A stretch of 64,000 bases of DNA from Betaproteobacteria bacterium (GTDB lineage: Bacteria; Pseudomonadota; Gammaproteobacteria; Burkholderiales; Casimicrobiaceae). Below, piece after piece: positions 51,911 through 60,391 of the stretch. Every line of letters begins with the position of its first letter. Positions within the stretch are counted from its first letter, which is position 1. The notes beneath the pieces were generated by a model that worked only from the letters and a program-made list of their open reading frames with translations, was not told where the DNA came from and did no database searches. The DNA lies in assembly GCA_016716425.1 (NCBI GenBank), contig JADJWJ010000008.1:1-64000 (forward strand). Reading direction: 5' to 3'. The position numbers were made by a program, and so were the translations under genes.

Positions 51911-52147
51911 ATGCCCGACCCATCGCTCAACCGGACCACGCACGCGCGCCATCCGGTCCCCGGCTCGGCCGCTCTGTGCTTCGTCACCGGCGAGTCGCCC
52001 GAGGCGGTCGTCGACCACCTGCGCCAGTGCGACGTCAGGATCGAGGAGCGGTCGGTTCCGCGCACCGGCGCCCTGGGCCCGATCACGTCCGCATACTTTC
52101 GCGACCCGGACGGCAATCTCATCGAAGTGTCGGCGTACCAGGCCTGG
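51911..52147 (+). pseudogene. VOC-family protein, C-terminal fragment
   Basis: AALCFVTGESPEAVVDHLRQ, then CDVRIEERSVPRTGALGPIT and AYFRDPDGNLIEVSAY, is the second half of a one-domain glyoxalase-like protein (the metal-ligand Glu in GNLIEVS is kept). The first beta-alpha-beta-beta-beta module is missing and the frame runs on without a family-like stop. It probably is a relic. Confidence 0.6.
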
Positions 52148-52238
52148 TCGAAGTGGCAACCTCCCACCACTGGTTGTACGATCGGATGCCCGGCCCTGCG
52201 TGTGCCCGGACGCCGCGCGACATCGCCGCGCAGCGCCG

Positions 52239-52850
52239 GTGATCTTCACATTGCACAAGCCGCCACCCGGTACCACGTTGTCCGCGAGCAACCACAGGAC
52301 ACTGCGCGTCGTCGTCGGCACCGCTGCCATTGCGGCCCCGGTGCTTCACTGCATCACCGACGCCATGGAGTGGTACCTGGGCGGCTTCACGCCGCCGCAA
52401 CTCTGGTTGAACTACGTCGCCTTCCTGCCGATGCCCTGGCTGCTTCTGGGCATCTGCGCGGTGTGCGCGGAAGAGTTGCGTGCGTCCGCGATCGCCGGCG
52501 CGCTGCTGTACGGGGTCGCCTTCACCTATTTCGCGCACACGACGCTCTTCGCGCTGCACTCGCAGCTGCCAGGCTACGAAGCGCTGTGGCGGCAACTCGG
52601 CAGCACCTACACGGCGCACGGCGCGGCGATGGTCGTCGGCGGCCTGGTCTTCGCGTGGGCGGCCTTCCGCAGCGCCGCGCTGCCCAAGGTCGCGGTCCTG
52701 CTGTTCGGCGCCGGGTTGCTCGTCAACCTCGGCCTCGCCGTGGTTTCGGCGCCGGACATTCTGCAAACGACCGGCACCGCCATCCGCAATGCCGGCCTCG
52801 TGGGCATGGGCTACGCGCTGCTGGTCGGTAACCCGGTCAGGGCCGCCTGA
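52239..52850 (+). CDS. six-helix membrane protein of unknown function
   Basis: The protein of about 203 residues has six membrane segments: TAAIAAPVLHCITDAMEWYL, LWLNYVAFLPMPWLLLGICA, IAGALLYGVAFTYFAHTTLF, GAAMVVGGLVFAWAAFRSA, VAVLLFGAGLLVNLGLAVVS and GTAIRNAGLVGMGYALLVG. GTG 52239 is chosen as the start nearest the first segment; GTG 52200 is also possible. No named family is recognised. Confidence 0.6.
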   Translation: MIFTLHKPPPGTTLSASNHRTLRVVVGTAAIAAPVLHCITDAMEWYLGGFTPPQLWLNYVAFLPMPWLLLGICAVCAEELRASAIAGALLYGVAFTYFAHTTLFALHSQLPGYEALWRQLGSTYTAHGAAMVVGGLVFAWAAFRSAALPKVAVLLFGAGLLVNLGLAVVSAPDILQTTGTAIRNAGLVGMGYALLVGNPVRAA

Positions 52851-52935
52851 CCCGTCGCCGCCGCCCATTCGCATCGGGATGACAGCTCGTGCCCCGGTTC
52901 AACCGTCGGACATCGAAGGAACCGCAGTCGTGGCC

Positions 52936-53727
52936 ATGAGGCTTTGGACAATCCTGTTGGCATCCGTCCTTTCGGGCACGGCGTTGGCCGACGATCGCGC
53001 AGTGGACAGGCCGGACTGGGGTGCGCACTTCGCGAAGCTCGGGGCCACCGGCACGCTGGTGATCGTGGACGAGCGCCGGACGCCCGCCGCCGCGCTCGTG
53101 TTCGACCGCGAACGATCCACCCGGCGTTACGCCCCGGCGTCCACCTTCAAGATTCCGCACACGCTCTTTGCGCTGGATGCAGGTGTCGTCGCCGACGAAT
53201 TCCAGGTGTTCGCGTGGGACGGCGTGAAACGGTCGTTTCCGGGCCACAACCAGGACCAGACGCTGCGCTCGGCCATGCGCTACTCGACGCTGTGGGTCTA
53301 TCAGGGATTTGCCCGGCAGATCGGCGAAAGCAAGGCGCGCGCGTACCTGCGGGACGCCAACTACGGCAACACCGACCCTTCGACCAGTCGCGGCGACTAC
53401 TGGGTGGACGGCAACCTGAGGATCTCGGCGGTCGAGCAGGTCGCCTTCCTGCGAAGCCTGTATCGCAACGCCTTGCCGTTCAAGGTGGAGCACCAGCGAC
53501 TGGTCAAGGACCTGATGGTCCGGCAGGCCACTTCCGAACGGATCCTGCGCGCCAAGACGGGCTGGGAGGGAAGCTACGGCTGGTGGGTGGGCTGGGTCGA
53601 GTCGCAGGAGGGTGCCGTCTTCTTCGCGTTGAACGTCGACACGCCGCGGCGCCTGGAGGACCTGCCCAAGAGGGAGCAGATCGTGCGCGCCGTCCTCCGC
53701 TCGATGGGAGCGCTCGACTCGGAGTGA
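52936..53727 (+). CDS. bla: class D beta-lactamase, OXA-2-like
   Basis: This 263-residue protein has a signal peptide (MRLWTILLASVLSGTALA) and all class D motifs: PASTFKIPHTLFALDAG (Ser69 and carboxylated Lys72), Ser117-Thr-Leu in RSAMRYSTLWVYQ, YGN at 143-145, YWVDGNLRISAVEQVAFL with the Trp that protects the Lys, and KTG at 207-209. Long blocks such as FKVEHQRLVKDLM and GWWVGWVES follow OXA-2 closely. The S-x-V motif reads S-T-L here, an unusual Val to Leu change. It hydrolyses penicillins and related beta-lactams in the periplasm. No cassette or IS is adjacent. Confidence 0.9.
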   Translation: MRLWTILLASVLSGTALADDRAVDRPDWGAHFAKLGATGTLVIVDERRTPAAALVFDRERSTRRYAPASTFKIPHTLFALDAGVVADEFQVFAWDGVKRSFPGHNQDQTLRSAMRYSTLWVYQGFARQIGESKARAYLRDANYGNTDPSTSRGDYWVDGNLRISAVEQVAFLRSLYRNALPFKVEHQRLVKDLMVRQATSERILRAKTGWEGSYGWWVGWVESQEGAVFFALNVDTPRRLEDLPKREQIVRAVLRSMGALDSE

Positions 53728-53938
53728 TGCGACGGCGATTTCATACGGACCCGGGCCGGTCGTTCGCGCCTGTTGGTTCCAGGCAGCGGCGAGCAGGACG
53801 GCGTTCCCGTCTCGCTGGACTACGCGGGCCCGGATCAGCGCCGTGTATTGTTCTCGCGCGCCCTGCACGCGCAGAACGACGGCGGCCGACCCGGCGCCCT
53901 GCACGGACGATCGTCAGTACTCCCGGGAGACCATTGCG

Positions 53939-54436
53939 ATGAAGCGCCTGCTGCCCGCCCTGCTCCTCGCCGTGCTCGCACCGTTGCCGGCCGCCGCCGC
54001 CCCGACCCGCCCGTGCGCCGCCGACACCTTCCGCCAGTTCGACTTCTGGCTCGGGACCTGGAAGGTCCATACGCCGGACGGCAAGCTGGCGGGCGTCAAC
54101 CAGATCCAGTCCGAGTATGGCGGCTGCGTACTCCACGAGCGGTACGACACGGGCAAGGGTTATGCCGGCGAGAGCCTCAACACGTACGATCCGGGCAGCA
54201 AGCGCTGGCATCAGACCTGGGTCGACAATCAGGGCGCCCTGCTGCTCCTCGATGGCGGACTTCGGGGTGCGAGCATGGTGCTGGAAGGCGAGACACGCGA
54301 CGCGGCCGGCGTGGTCACCCGGCACCGGATCACCTGGACGCCGAATCCGGACGGCAGCGTTCGCCAGCACTGGGAGTCGGCCAGCACCGGCGGCACGTGG
54401 TCGACGGCCTTCGACGGCAAGTACACACGAAAGTAG
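53939..54436 (+). CDS. secreted DUF1579-like protein, copy 2
   Basis: The 165-residue protein has a signal peptide (MKRLLPALLLAVLAPLPAAA), then CAADTFRQFDFWLGTWKVHT, GGCVLHERYDTGKGYAGESL, NTYDPGSKRWHQTWVDNQGA and TRHRITWTPNPDGSVRQHWE. The FDFWLGTW start and repeating beta hairpins are typical of periplasmic lipocalin-like DUF1579 proteins. Ligand unknown. Confidence 0.7.
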   Translation: MKRLLPALLLAVLAPLPAAAAPTRPCAADTFRQFDFWLGTWKVHTPDGKLAGVNQIQSEYGGCVLHERYDTGKGYAGESLNTYDPGSKRWHQTWVDNQGALLLLDGGLRGASMVLEGETRDAAGVVTRHRITWTPNPDGSVRQHWESASTGGTWSTAFDGKYTRK

Positions 54437-54624
54437 CGGATGCCCGGGCGGTGGCCTTTCCGTCGACGGCGAACGGCTGTTGCGCGATGCTCCCGGCGCC
54501 GGCGCCGGGACGCCACTCGCTGCGGTCCGGCGGTCAGGTCGGGTCGCCGCGCCAGGCGCTCCGCTACGAACCCGACGTTCACCGAGCGCCACGGCACGAG
54601 CAGCGGGTTGCGCGACGCAGCGCC

Positions 54625-55119
54625 ATGACTATCCCGGCCCGCAAGCTCCACCTGGTGCGCACGCTCACCGCGATGCAGCCGGGCGAGGCAAGCCCGCACG
54701 GACTGCGCAGGCTGACGCGCGCGGACATCGAGGCTCTGGGCAGGCTCTTCTACGCAGCGTACGTCGGCACGGTCGACTACGAAGGCGAGACGGAGCCGGA
54801 GGCGGTCGCGGTCGTGCGCGCTGCCTTCGACGGCGACTACGGCGCCTTCGTGGAGGACGCGTCGATGGGCATCGAGCGAGACCGGCAGCTGGTCTCCGCC
54901 TCGCTCGTCACGATGTGGAACGGCAAGCCGCTGCTCGCGTTCGCGGTCACGGCGCCCGAATGGAAGGGCCGGGGCCTGTCGCGCCAATGCGTTGCCGCGG
55001 CGATGCAGACGTTGGCCGCGGCCGGCCAGCCGGAGCTTCACCTGTTCGTCACCGCGAGCAACCTGCCCGCGCTGGCGGTCTACAAGCAACTCGGATTCGC
55101 GAATGCCGGTGCCGCCTGA
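54625..55119 (+). CDS. GNAT-family N-acetyltransferase
   Basis: The 164-residue protein has HGLRRLTRADIEALGRLFYA, AYVGTVDYEGETEPEAVAVV, LLAFAVTAPEWKGRGLSRQC with the acetyl-CoA loop, and HLFVTASNLPALAVYKQLGF. The N-terminal 28 residues look variable. The 188 bp before it hold no gene I can support. Confidence 0.8.
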   Translation: MTIPARKLHLVRTLTAMQPGEASPHGLRRLTRADIEALGRLFYAAYVGTVDYEGETEPEAVAVVRAAFDGDYGAFVEDASMGIERDRQLVSASLVTMWNGKPLLAFAVTAPEWKGRGLSRQCVAAAMQTLAAAGQPELHLFVTASNLPALAVYKQLGFANAGAA

Positions 55120-55221
55120 GTCGAGCCGGGCGCCAAAGCCCGCTGGGCGCGCGCAGGCGGCGCGCCGCCTCGCGATGCCGATCGGCGCGTGGCGCGCGTC
55201 GCACCGGCCGGCAACGCCGCG

Positions 55222-55788
55222 ATGATCGCGCACGACCCGACGGCGGAGCGCTTCGACCTCACCGCGTGCGTCGTGCGCGCGCTCGTGCTGTACTCGCTGG
55301 CCGAGTTCCAGTCCGGCCACGCGACGACCATCCGGGTCACGGTCGACGGTACCGTGTTCAGCGTCGCCGACGACGGGCGTGGACACGCGATCGACCGCGC
55401 GGTCGACGGTACCCCCTACATGAGGTTCGTCTACGAGCACCTCGAGTTTCCGCACGCGTCCGGCGTCGCCGCGCCGGTACAACTACAGGGGATCGGACTG
55501 TCGCTCGTCAACGCGTTGTGCAGCGAGCTGATCGTCACGGTCCGCAAGGCGGACGCCTCGCTCCGGCTGAGGTTCCGGGAGGGACGGCTCGAACGCAGCG
55601 AACCCGGCAGCGCAACGGCGAACGGGACCGGCAACACGATCGCCGGCACCATCAGCCCTCGGCTGTGCCCGGCGCCCGCGGACGGGCGACTGCTCGAAGG
55701 CTGGCTGCTGCATGTTCTGGCGGCTTGCCCCTCGCTGCAACTCCACTTCAACGGCCGCAGGCTGCAGGCAAGCCGCGATGGCGGCTGA
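55222..55788 (+). CDS. GHKL ATPase-domain protein (GyrB-like)
   Basis: This 188-residue protein looks like a stand-alone GHKL ATP-binding domain: CVVRALVLYSLAEFQSGHAT (N box region), TIRVTVDGTVFSVADDGRGH with the DxGxG motif, and LQGIGLSLVNALCSELIVTV (glycine-rich lid). The arrangement is nearest to the N-terminal domain of GyrB/ParE, but the usual N-box Asn is not obvious and there is no transducer domain. It may be a regulatory or degenerate ATPase. ATG 55222 is the nearest start. Confidence 0.6.
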   Translation: MIAHDPTAERFDLTACVVRALVLYSLAEFQSGHATTIRVTVDGTVFSVADDGRGHAIDRAVDGTPYMRFVYEHLEFPHASGVAAPVQLQGIGLSLVNALCSELIVTVRKADASLRLRFREGRLERSEPGSATANGTGNTIAGTISPRLCPAPADGRLLEGWLLHVLAACPSLQLHFNGRRLQASRDGG

Positions 55789-55841
55789 GACGACGCGGGC
55801 GTATCCTCGCCGCAACGGGCCGTGAGGGGAATGCGAAACCG

Positions 55842-56330
55842 ATGGGCATCCGCGAAGCCACGCGCGAGGACTTCGCCCGGATCTGGCCGATCTTCCGCGA
55901 AGTCGCGGCGGCCGGCGAGACCTACGCCTACCCACGCGACGTCACGCGCGAGCAGGCCGCGGCGCTCTGGATGGACGATCCGCGCAAGACGTTCGTGTTC
56001 GAGGAGGACGGCGAGGTCCTCGGCACGTACTACATCAAGACCAACCACGCGGGCCCGGGCGACCACGTCTGCAATTGCGGCTACATGGTGGCGGCCGCGG
56101 CGCGGGGACGCGGGCTCGCCACCGCGATGTGCGAGCACTCGCAGCAGGTCGCGCGCGCGCTCGGGTACCGCGCCATGCAGTTCAACCTCGTGGCGTCCAG
56201 CAACGAGGGCGCGGTCCGGCTCTGGAGCAAGCTGGGGTTCGCCACCGTGGGCCGGTTGCCCGGGGCCTTCCACCATCCGTCCCGCGGCCATGTCGACGCG
56301 CTCGTCATGTACAAGTGGCTGGATGCGTAA
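55842..56330 (+). CDS. GNAT-family N-acetyltransferase
   Basis: The 162-residue protein shows IREATREDFARIWPIFREVA, AAGETYAYPRDVTREQAAAL, CNCGYMVAAAARGRGLATAM with the acetyl-CoA loop, and SSNEGAVRLWSKLGFATVGR with LPGAFHHPSRGHVDALVM. This is a well-populated proteobacterial GNAT subgroup with the same start and ending. Substrate unknown. Confidence 0.88.
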   Translation: MGIREATREDFARIWPIFREVAAAGETYAYPRDVTREQAAALWMDDPRKTFVFEEDGEVLGTYYIKTNHAGPGDHVCNCGYMVAAAARGRGLATAMCEHSQQVARALGYRAMQFNLVASSNEGAVRLWSKLGFATVGRLPGAFHHPSRGHVDALVMYKWLDA

Positions 56331-56426
56331 CCCGCGCGCCCCGTCGGTCACGGCCCGTCCGCACCGCGCGGCCCGCGGCGGGGTCGCGGCCGCTGCGCGG
56401 CGCTGACGCAACGGAGACGCACCGTC

Positions 56427-56882
56427 GTGCCGTCCACCGCCGCCCCACCCGACCCCTACGCGCTGCAGCGCTTCGTCGATGCCCAGTACGGCACGTACGC
56501 GCAGGCGCTCGCCGAGCTGCGCGCCGGGCGCAAGCACTTTCACTGGATCTGGTACGTGTTCCCGCAGATCGCCGGGCTCGGGTTCAGCGCGATGTCGGTC
56601 CGCTACGCGATCTCGTCGCTGGACGAGGCGCGCGCCTACCTCGCGCACGACGTCCTCGGCCCGCGGCTGCGCGAGTGCGTGTCAGTGCTCAACGCGCTCC
56701 CGACGAACGATGCGACCGGCGTGCTCGGTCACATCGACGCCGTCAAGCTGCGGTCGTGCCTCACGCTCTTCATGGCGGCGGCGCCGGAGGAGGCGGTCTT
56801 TCGCGAAGCGCTGGACAAGTTCTTCGGCGGCGGCGCGGACGAGGCCACGCTGGCCCGGCTCGGGCGCGGGGACCGCACATGA
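56427..56882 (+). CDS. DUF1810-family protein
   Basis: The 151-residue protein matches DUF1810: YALQRFVDAQYGTYAQALAE, GRKHFHWIWYVFPQIAGLGF, AMSVRYAISSLDEARAYLAH and LGPRLRECVSVLNAL. The HWIWYVFPQ block is the family hallmark (calpastatin-like name in some databases). GTG 56427 starts the gene. Function unknown. Confidence 0.88.
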   Translation: MPSTAAPPDPYALQRFVDAQYGTYAQALAELRAGRKHFHWIWYVFPQIAGLGFSAMSVRYAISSLDEARAYLAHDVLGPRLRECVSVLNALPTNDATGVLGHIDAVKLRSCLTLFMAAAPEEAVFREALDKFFGGGADEATLARLGRGDRT

Positions 56883-56958
56883 GATGCGACGCGTTGCGCC
56901 ACGGTTCGGGCAGCGGCAGGATGCGCCGGCCCGCTTCGTTCCCCTGGCACGCCAGCCG

Positions 56959-57348
56959 ATGAGGATCGAAGCGATCGACGGGAAGAGCTGGATCGAGATC
57001 GTTCGTGTCCCTGCGAACGACTGGCCGTCGTTCTGCATCAATGCCTCCGTGGACATCGGCCATGCCGCGTTCAGCGCCACGAACCCGGACGTCGCGCTGC
57101 TGCGGCTGCCGGAGTTCGCGGCCCGGCTCGATGCGTTCGTGCTCGACCGGAAAGTGGCTCCCGTGCTCGAGGGCGCGTACGACACCGAGATCCGGTTCCG
57201 CGCCGATGGCCGCACCATTTCGGTCGCGTATCGCATCGGCGGCGCGACGGCACGGCAGGCGCATGCGCTGACCGGCGGTTTCGAGATCGCCGAGGGAGCG
57301 CTGCTGTCGCTCGCACAAGCTGCCCGCGCGCTCGCGGACGGTTCGTGA
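56959..57348 (+). CDS. hypothetical soluble protein
   Basis: The 129-residue protein has alternating strands (SWIEIVRVPANDWPSFCINA, TEIRFRADGRTISVAYRIGG) and helices (RLPEFAARLDAFVLDRKVAP, GALLSLAQAARALADG). The plan resembles small immunity-type or DUF6228-like proteins, but I cannot assign it. It lies between DUF1810 and another unknown gene, all on the plus strand. Confidence 0.5.
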   Translation: MRIEAIDGKSWIEIVRVPANDWPSFCINASVDIGHAAFSATNPDVALLRLPEFAARLDAFVLDRKVAPVLEGAYDTEIRFRADGRTISVAYRIGGATARQAHALTGGFEIAEGALLSLAQAARALADGS

Positions 57349-57454
57349 GGGGCAGCCGCAGCGGCCGCCCCCGGGCCGGCCAAGGCCGATCCCGGGAGCC
57401 GGATGTCCGCTGCAGGAGTACCACTTCGCTGCCGACTGCCCCACCGCCGCCACG

Positions 57455-58093
57455 ATGACATCCGCGAGCGAGCCTCCCTACGCGCCGTACGCGATCCCCG
57501 CGGCCAACGAGGTCTACAACCTCCTCTTCTGCGACAGTCCGGCGGCGTTCGCGGCCGCGCCCGGCGCGCGTCCCGCCGGCTGGCAGGCCACGCTGTTCGC
57601 CGAGCCGGCGGCCAGCGCCGCGCTGCGCGCACTGGCGGACGACGCAGCGCAGGAGGGCAGGGTCCGGTATCTCGCTTACCGGCGGCTGCACGCGTTGGGG
57701 CGGGACGTGCCCGCGAAGGTCCTGCTCGGCGTCGTCGTCGAGGTCCGGTTGACGGACGGCCTCGACGCGCTCGCCGCGTACGCGGAAGGCGGCGTTCGCT
57801 ACATCAACCACTCGGGGAGGATCGCGGTGTTCGAGGGCGTGTCGTCGCTCGAGGAGCGCGTGCGCGCACTCTTCGCGGCGGCCGAGCCCGTGGTCGCGCG
57901 CATCGGCCCGTGGGAGCACGCGCGCAAGCCGCCGCCCGAGGCAGACAGCGTCCGCCTCACGTTCCTGGTGTCGGACGGCCTGTACTTCGGCGAGGGGCCG
58001 ATGTCCGTCATGCAGCGCGACGCGATGGCCGGGCCGATCATCGAGCGCGCGACGGAGCTGCTGCGGGCGGTCGCGCCCTTGGCAGGCACATGA
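57455..58093 (+). CDS. hypothetical protein, 212 residues
   Basis: The protein has PAANEVYNLLFCDSPAAFAA, RYLAYRRLHALGRDVPAKVL, LLGVVVEVRLTDGLDALAAY, EGGVRYINHSGRIAVFEGVS and a final SVRLTFLVSDGLYFGEGPMS. GGVRYINHSGR is a striking conserved-looking block, but I do not recognise the family. Codon use is like its neighbours and the frame is intact. Confidence 0.6.
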   Translation: MTSASEPPYAPYAIPAANEVYNLLFCDSPAAFAAAPGARPAGWQATLFAEPAASAALRALADDAAQEGRVRYLAYRRLHALGRDVPAKVLLGVVVEVRLTDGLDALAAYAEGGVRYINHSGRIAVFEGVSSLEERVRALFAAAEPVVARIGPWEHARKPPPEADSVRLTFLVSDGLYFGEGPMSVMQRDAMAGPIIERATELLRAVAPLAGT

Positions 58094-58140
58094 CGCCGCC
58101 TCGGCGGCGCGGCGCGTGACCTCGACCCGAGGACCGAACG

Positions 58141-58572
58141 ATGCTCATCCACGGTAGCTGCCACTGCGGCAACATCGCCTTCGATCTCAGGTGGGAACCC
58201 GAGCCCGCCGAGATTCCCGCGCGCGCGTGCGGTTGCTCGTTCTGCGTCAAGCACGCCGGCGTGTGGACGTCGTGCCCGACGGGCAGCGTTGCCGTGACCA
58301 TCGCCGATCCCGCCCGCGTGACGCGCTACGCGTTCGGCACGAAGACGGCCGTCTTCCACGTCTGCGCGACGTGCGGGGTCACGCCCATCGTCACCTGCGA
58401 CATCGACGGGACGACCTACGCCGTCGTCAGCGTCAACGCGTTCGACGGCGTCGACCCCGCTCTGATCAGGCGCGCATCGTCTGCCTTCGACGGCGAGGAC
58501 ACGCAAACCCGTCTCGCGCGGCGCAAGCGCAACTGGATTGCGCACGTGGAGTTCCGGGGTGGCGGCGCCTGA
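58141..58572 (+). CDS. GFA-family zinc protein, copy 3
   Basis: The 143-residue protein has GSCHCGNIAFDL, ACGCSFCVKHAGVWTS and HVCATCGVTPIVTC as the zinc ligands, followed by AVVSVNAFDGVDPALIRRAS and a C-terminal NWIAHVEFRG. The C-x-C-x-x-C middle cluster is C-G-C-S-F-C. GAGGA about 8 bp upstream supports ATG 58141. Confidence 0.85.
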   Translation: MLIHGSCHCGNIAFDLRWEPEPAEIPARACGCSFCVKHAGVWTSCPTGSVAVTIADPARVTRYAFGTKTAVFHVCATCGVTPIVTCDIDGTTYAVVSVNAFDGVDPALIRRASSAFDGEDTQTRLARRKRNWIAHVEFRGGGA

Positions 58573-58602
58573 CCGCCGGGCCGTCGCAGGCACGTTGTCG
58601 GA

Positions 58603-58825
58603 GCCCGGCTGCGCGACGCTCGCTCCGCACCAGCGGCGCGACCGCGATGTGCTCGTGGCGGAATTGGCCGCGCGCCATGTACGCGAACCAGCGGCCACCG
58701 AGACCACAGTCGGGCAGAGGAATCGCGAAGTGGCGCGAGCGGGCGGCCGCCCGGACGTCGGTCACCGCCGTCGCACCGGCCCCGATCGGGACCGCGGGCA
58801 TCAGGGACCGCAGCATCGCTTTCAT
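58603..58825 (-). pseudogene. degenerate DUF2938 fragment
   Basis: AVPIGAGATAVTDVRAAARS, then LPDCGLGGRWFAYMARGQFR and HEHIAVAPLVRSERRAAG, align with the N-terminal 70 residues of the DUF2938 protein at 4403-4894 (GVGATAVMDVWGIARR, PDYGLVGRWLAHMLRG). The alignment then breaks into non-homologous Arg-rich sequence. The rest of the 488-bp gap 58573-59060 holds no other gene I can support. Confidence 0.6.
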
Positions 58826-59060
58826 CGCCGGCGCTCGGGAGGAGGCGCCGCCTCGTTGCCACATCGAGTCCACCCGAAGTCAAGCCGATTCGTGCGGCAC
58901 CCGGTCACGCCCGCCGCGGGGGTTCGCCGGATTCCGCGCGCGGGAGCATCACGGTATGCTGTCTCGCCGTTGCGCTGCCGAGCGCCGCGACCGGGTGCCG
59001 CGATGAACGTCCGCGCGCCGAGCGAACGGCGGGCGACCCCCGCCATAGAGGAGGGAAGGC

Positions 59061-60305
59061 ATGCGGGGAGAGTGGAATGGCGGTTGGCGCGCCGGCGCAA
59101 TGGCGCTGGCGCTCGTGGGTGCAGCGGCACCTGCCACGGGGGCCGCTCCGGAGAGTGTGACCATCCCGCTCAAGGTCGTGACCATCCCTGGCGTCGGAGT
59201 GAAGGTCGGCATCGAGGTCGGCCTGGGCGGCGGACCGCCGCGCTTGTACACGTTCGACACCGGATCGTCCGGCATGTACGCGGCGTACAACGCCGCGTGG
59301 TGGCCGGCGCAGACGCAGCTCGGGGGTCCGACGATCCCGCAGTCGTACGGCAGCGGCCTGCAGCTTCAAGCCAACCGCGTGTCGACCCTCGTCACCATTC
59401 CCACCGACCAGGGGCCGATCAGCTACACGGCCGAAGTCGGGCAGATCACGCAGGCGTCGGGCACCTCCGACGGCGAGCAGTGGCTCGCCAACGTGGCCGC
59501 GGGCAAGCCGCCGCTGTACGGAATGTTCTTCGGCGATTTCGGCTCCGGGCTCACGAAGCCGACGGAGGGACTGTTCGCGGTGCTGCCGCAGTTGCCCGGC
59601 AATCTGTCCAGCGGCTTCTCGGTCCAGCTCGGCTGTGGCGGCGGCGGTCCGGAGTCCAAGGTCGTGGTCGGCCTCACCGATCCCATCCGTTCGCGCGTCA
59701 CGTCGTGGGTCAAGATGGAAAAGCTCGAGGGTGGGCCGCCATTCCCCAACAGCAACTATCCGACCTACAGGCAGGCGGTGTTCAAAGGCCACTTCTCGCT
59801 GGCGATCCCGGGAACGCACTTCGACTTCGTCGTGCCCGCGATCCTCGACACCGGAGGCGGGACGACCAATCTCCATCAGCAGCCGCCGTTCGTCGTTCCC
59901 GATCCGCTCGTCCTGCAGCCGGGCGCGACGAACACCCGCGTCGTCTCCGGAGCGCAGTTCCGCGTGACCGCGCCGGGCACGCTGGGCACCAGCGGCTTCG
60001 ACATGGGATTCATCACCGGCAACGCGTCGACCATCGACGAGGTCAACGTGTCGCAGCCGAAGAGCGCGACGACCATTGCCGAAGTGAACCTCGGCCTGAT
60101 TCCGTTTTTCCGCTACGACGTGGTCTTCGACGTGCAGAACGGAAACGTCGGTTTCGCGCCGTGCACGGCGGCGACCTCGGCGGTCGCACCGATTCCCGTG
60201 CTCTCGGCGTGGGCGATGGGACTGCTTGCCGCGGGCCTGGCGCTGTTCGGCGCGCTCGCGATGCGGGTGCGGGGCGCGCGGCCGTCGGGATACGGCCGCA
60301 CGTAG
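59061..60305 (+). CDS. secreted pepsin-like protein with IPTL-CTERM-like tail
   Basis: This 414-residue protein has a signal peptide (AGAMALALVGAAAPATGAA) and two lobes, each with an aspartic-peptidase-like motif: YTFDTGSSGMYAAY near residue 70 and AILDTGGGTTNLH near 257. A C-terminal IPVLSAWAMGLLAAGLALFG helix and a basic RVRGARP end follow. The tail matches the IPTL-CTERM sorting-signal plan (IPxLSxW-helix-basic). The second site is DTGGG rather than DTGSS/DSGT, so activity is uncertain. It is probably anchored at the cell surface. Confidence 0.7.
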   Translation: MRGEWNGGWRAGAMALALVGAAAPATGAAPESVTIPLKVVTIPGVGVKVGIEVGLGGGPPRLYTFDTGSSGMYAAYNAAWWPAQTQLGGPTIPQSYGSGLQLQANRVSTLVTIPTDQGPISYTAEVGQITQASGTSDGEQWLANVAAGKPPLYGMFFGDFGSGLTKPTEGLFAVLPQLPGNLSSGFSVQLGCGGGGPESKVVVGLTDPIRSRVTSWVKMEKLEGGPPFPNSNYPTYRQAVFKGHFSLAIPGTHFDFVVPAILDTGGGTTNLHQQPPFVVPDPLVLQPGATNTRVVSGAQFRVTAPGTLGTSGFDMGFITGNASTIDEVNVSQPKSATTIAEVNLGLIPFFRYDVVFDVQNGNVGFAPCTAATSAVAPIPVLSAWAMGLLAAGLALFGALAMRVRGARPSGYGRT

Positions 60306-60391
60306 GGGACGTGTTGCGGATCGAACTGGCGGCGGCGCACGACGAGGCCTGACGCCGCACCGCGCTTTCGCACCCGGAAGGAGCCCCGATC

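Noticed and set aside
50563..52170. 535-codon minus-strand frame
   Set aside because: Antisense of the ABC substrate-binding protein; Ser/Arg-rich translation without motifs.
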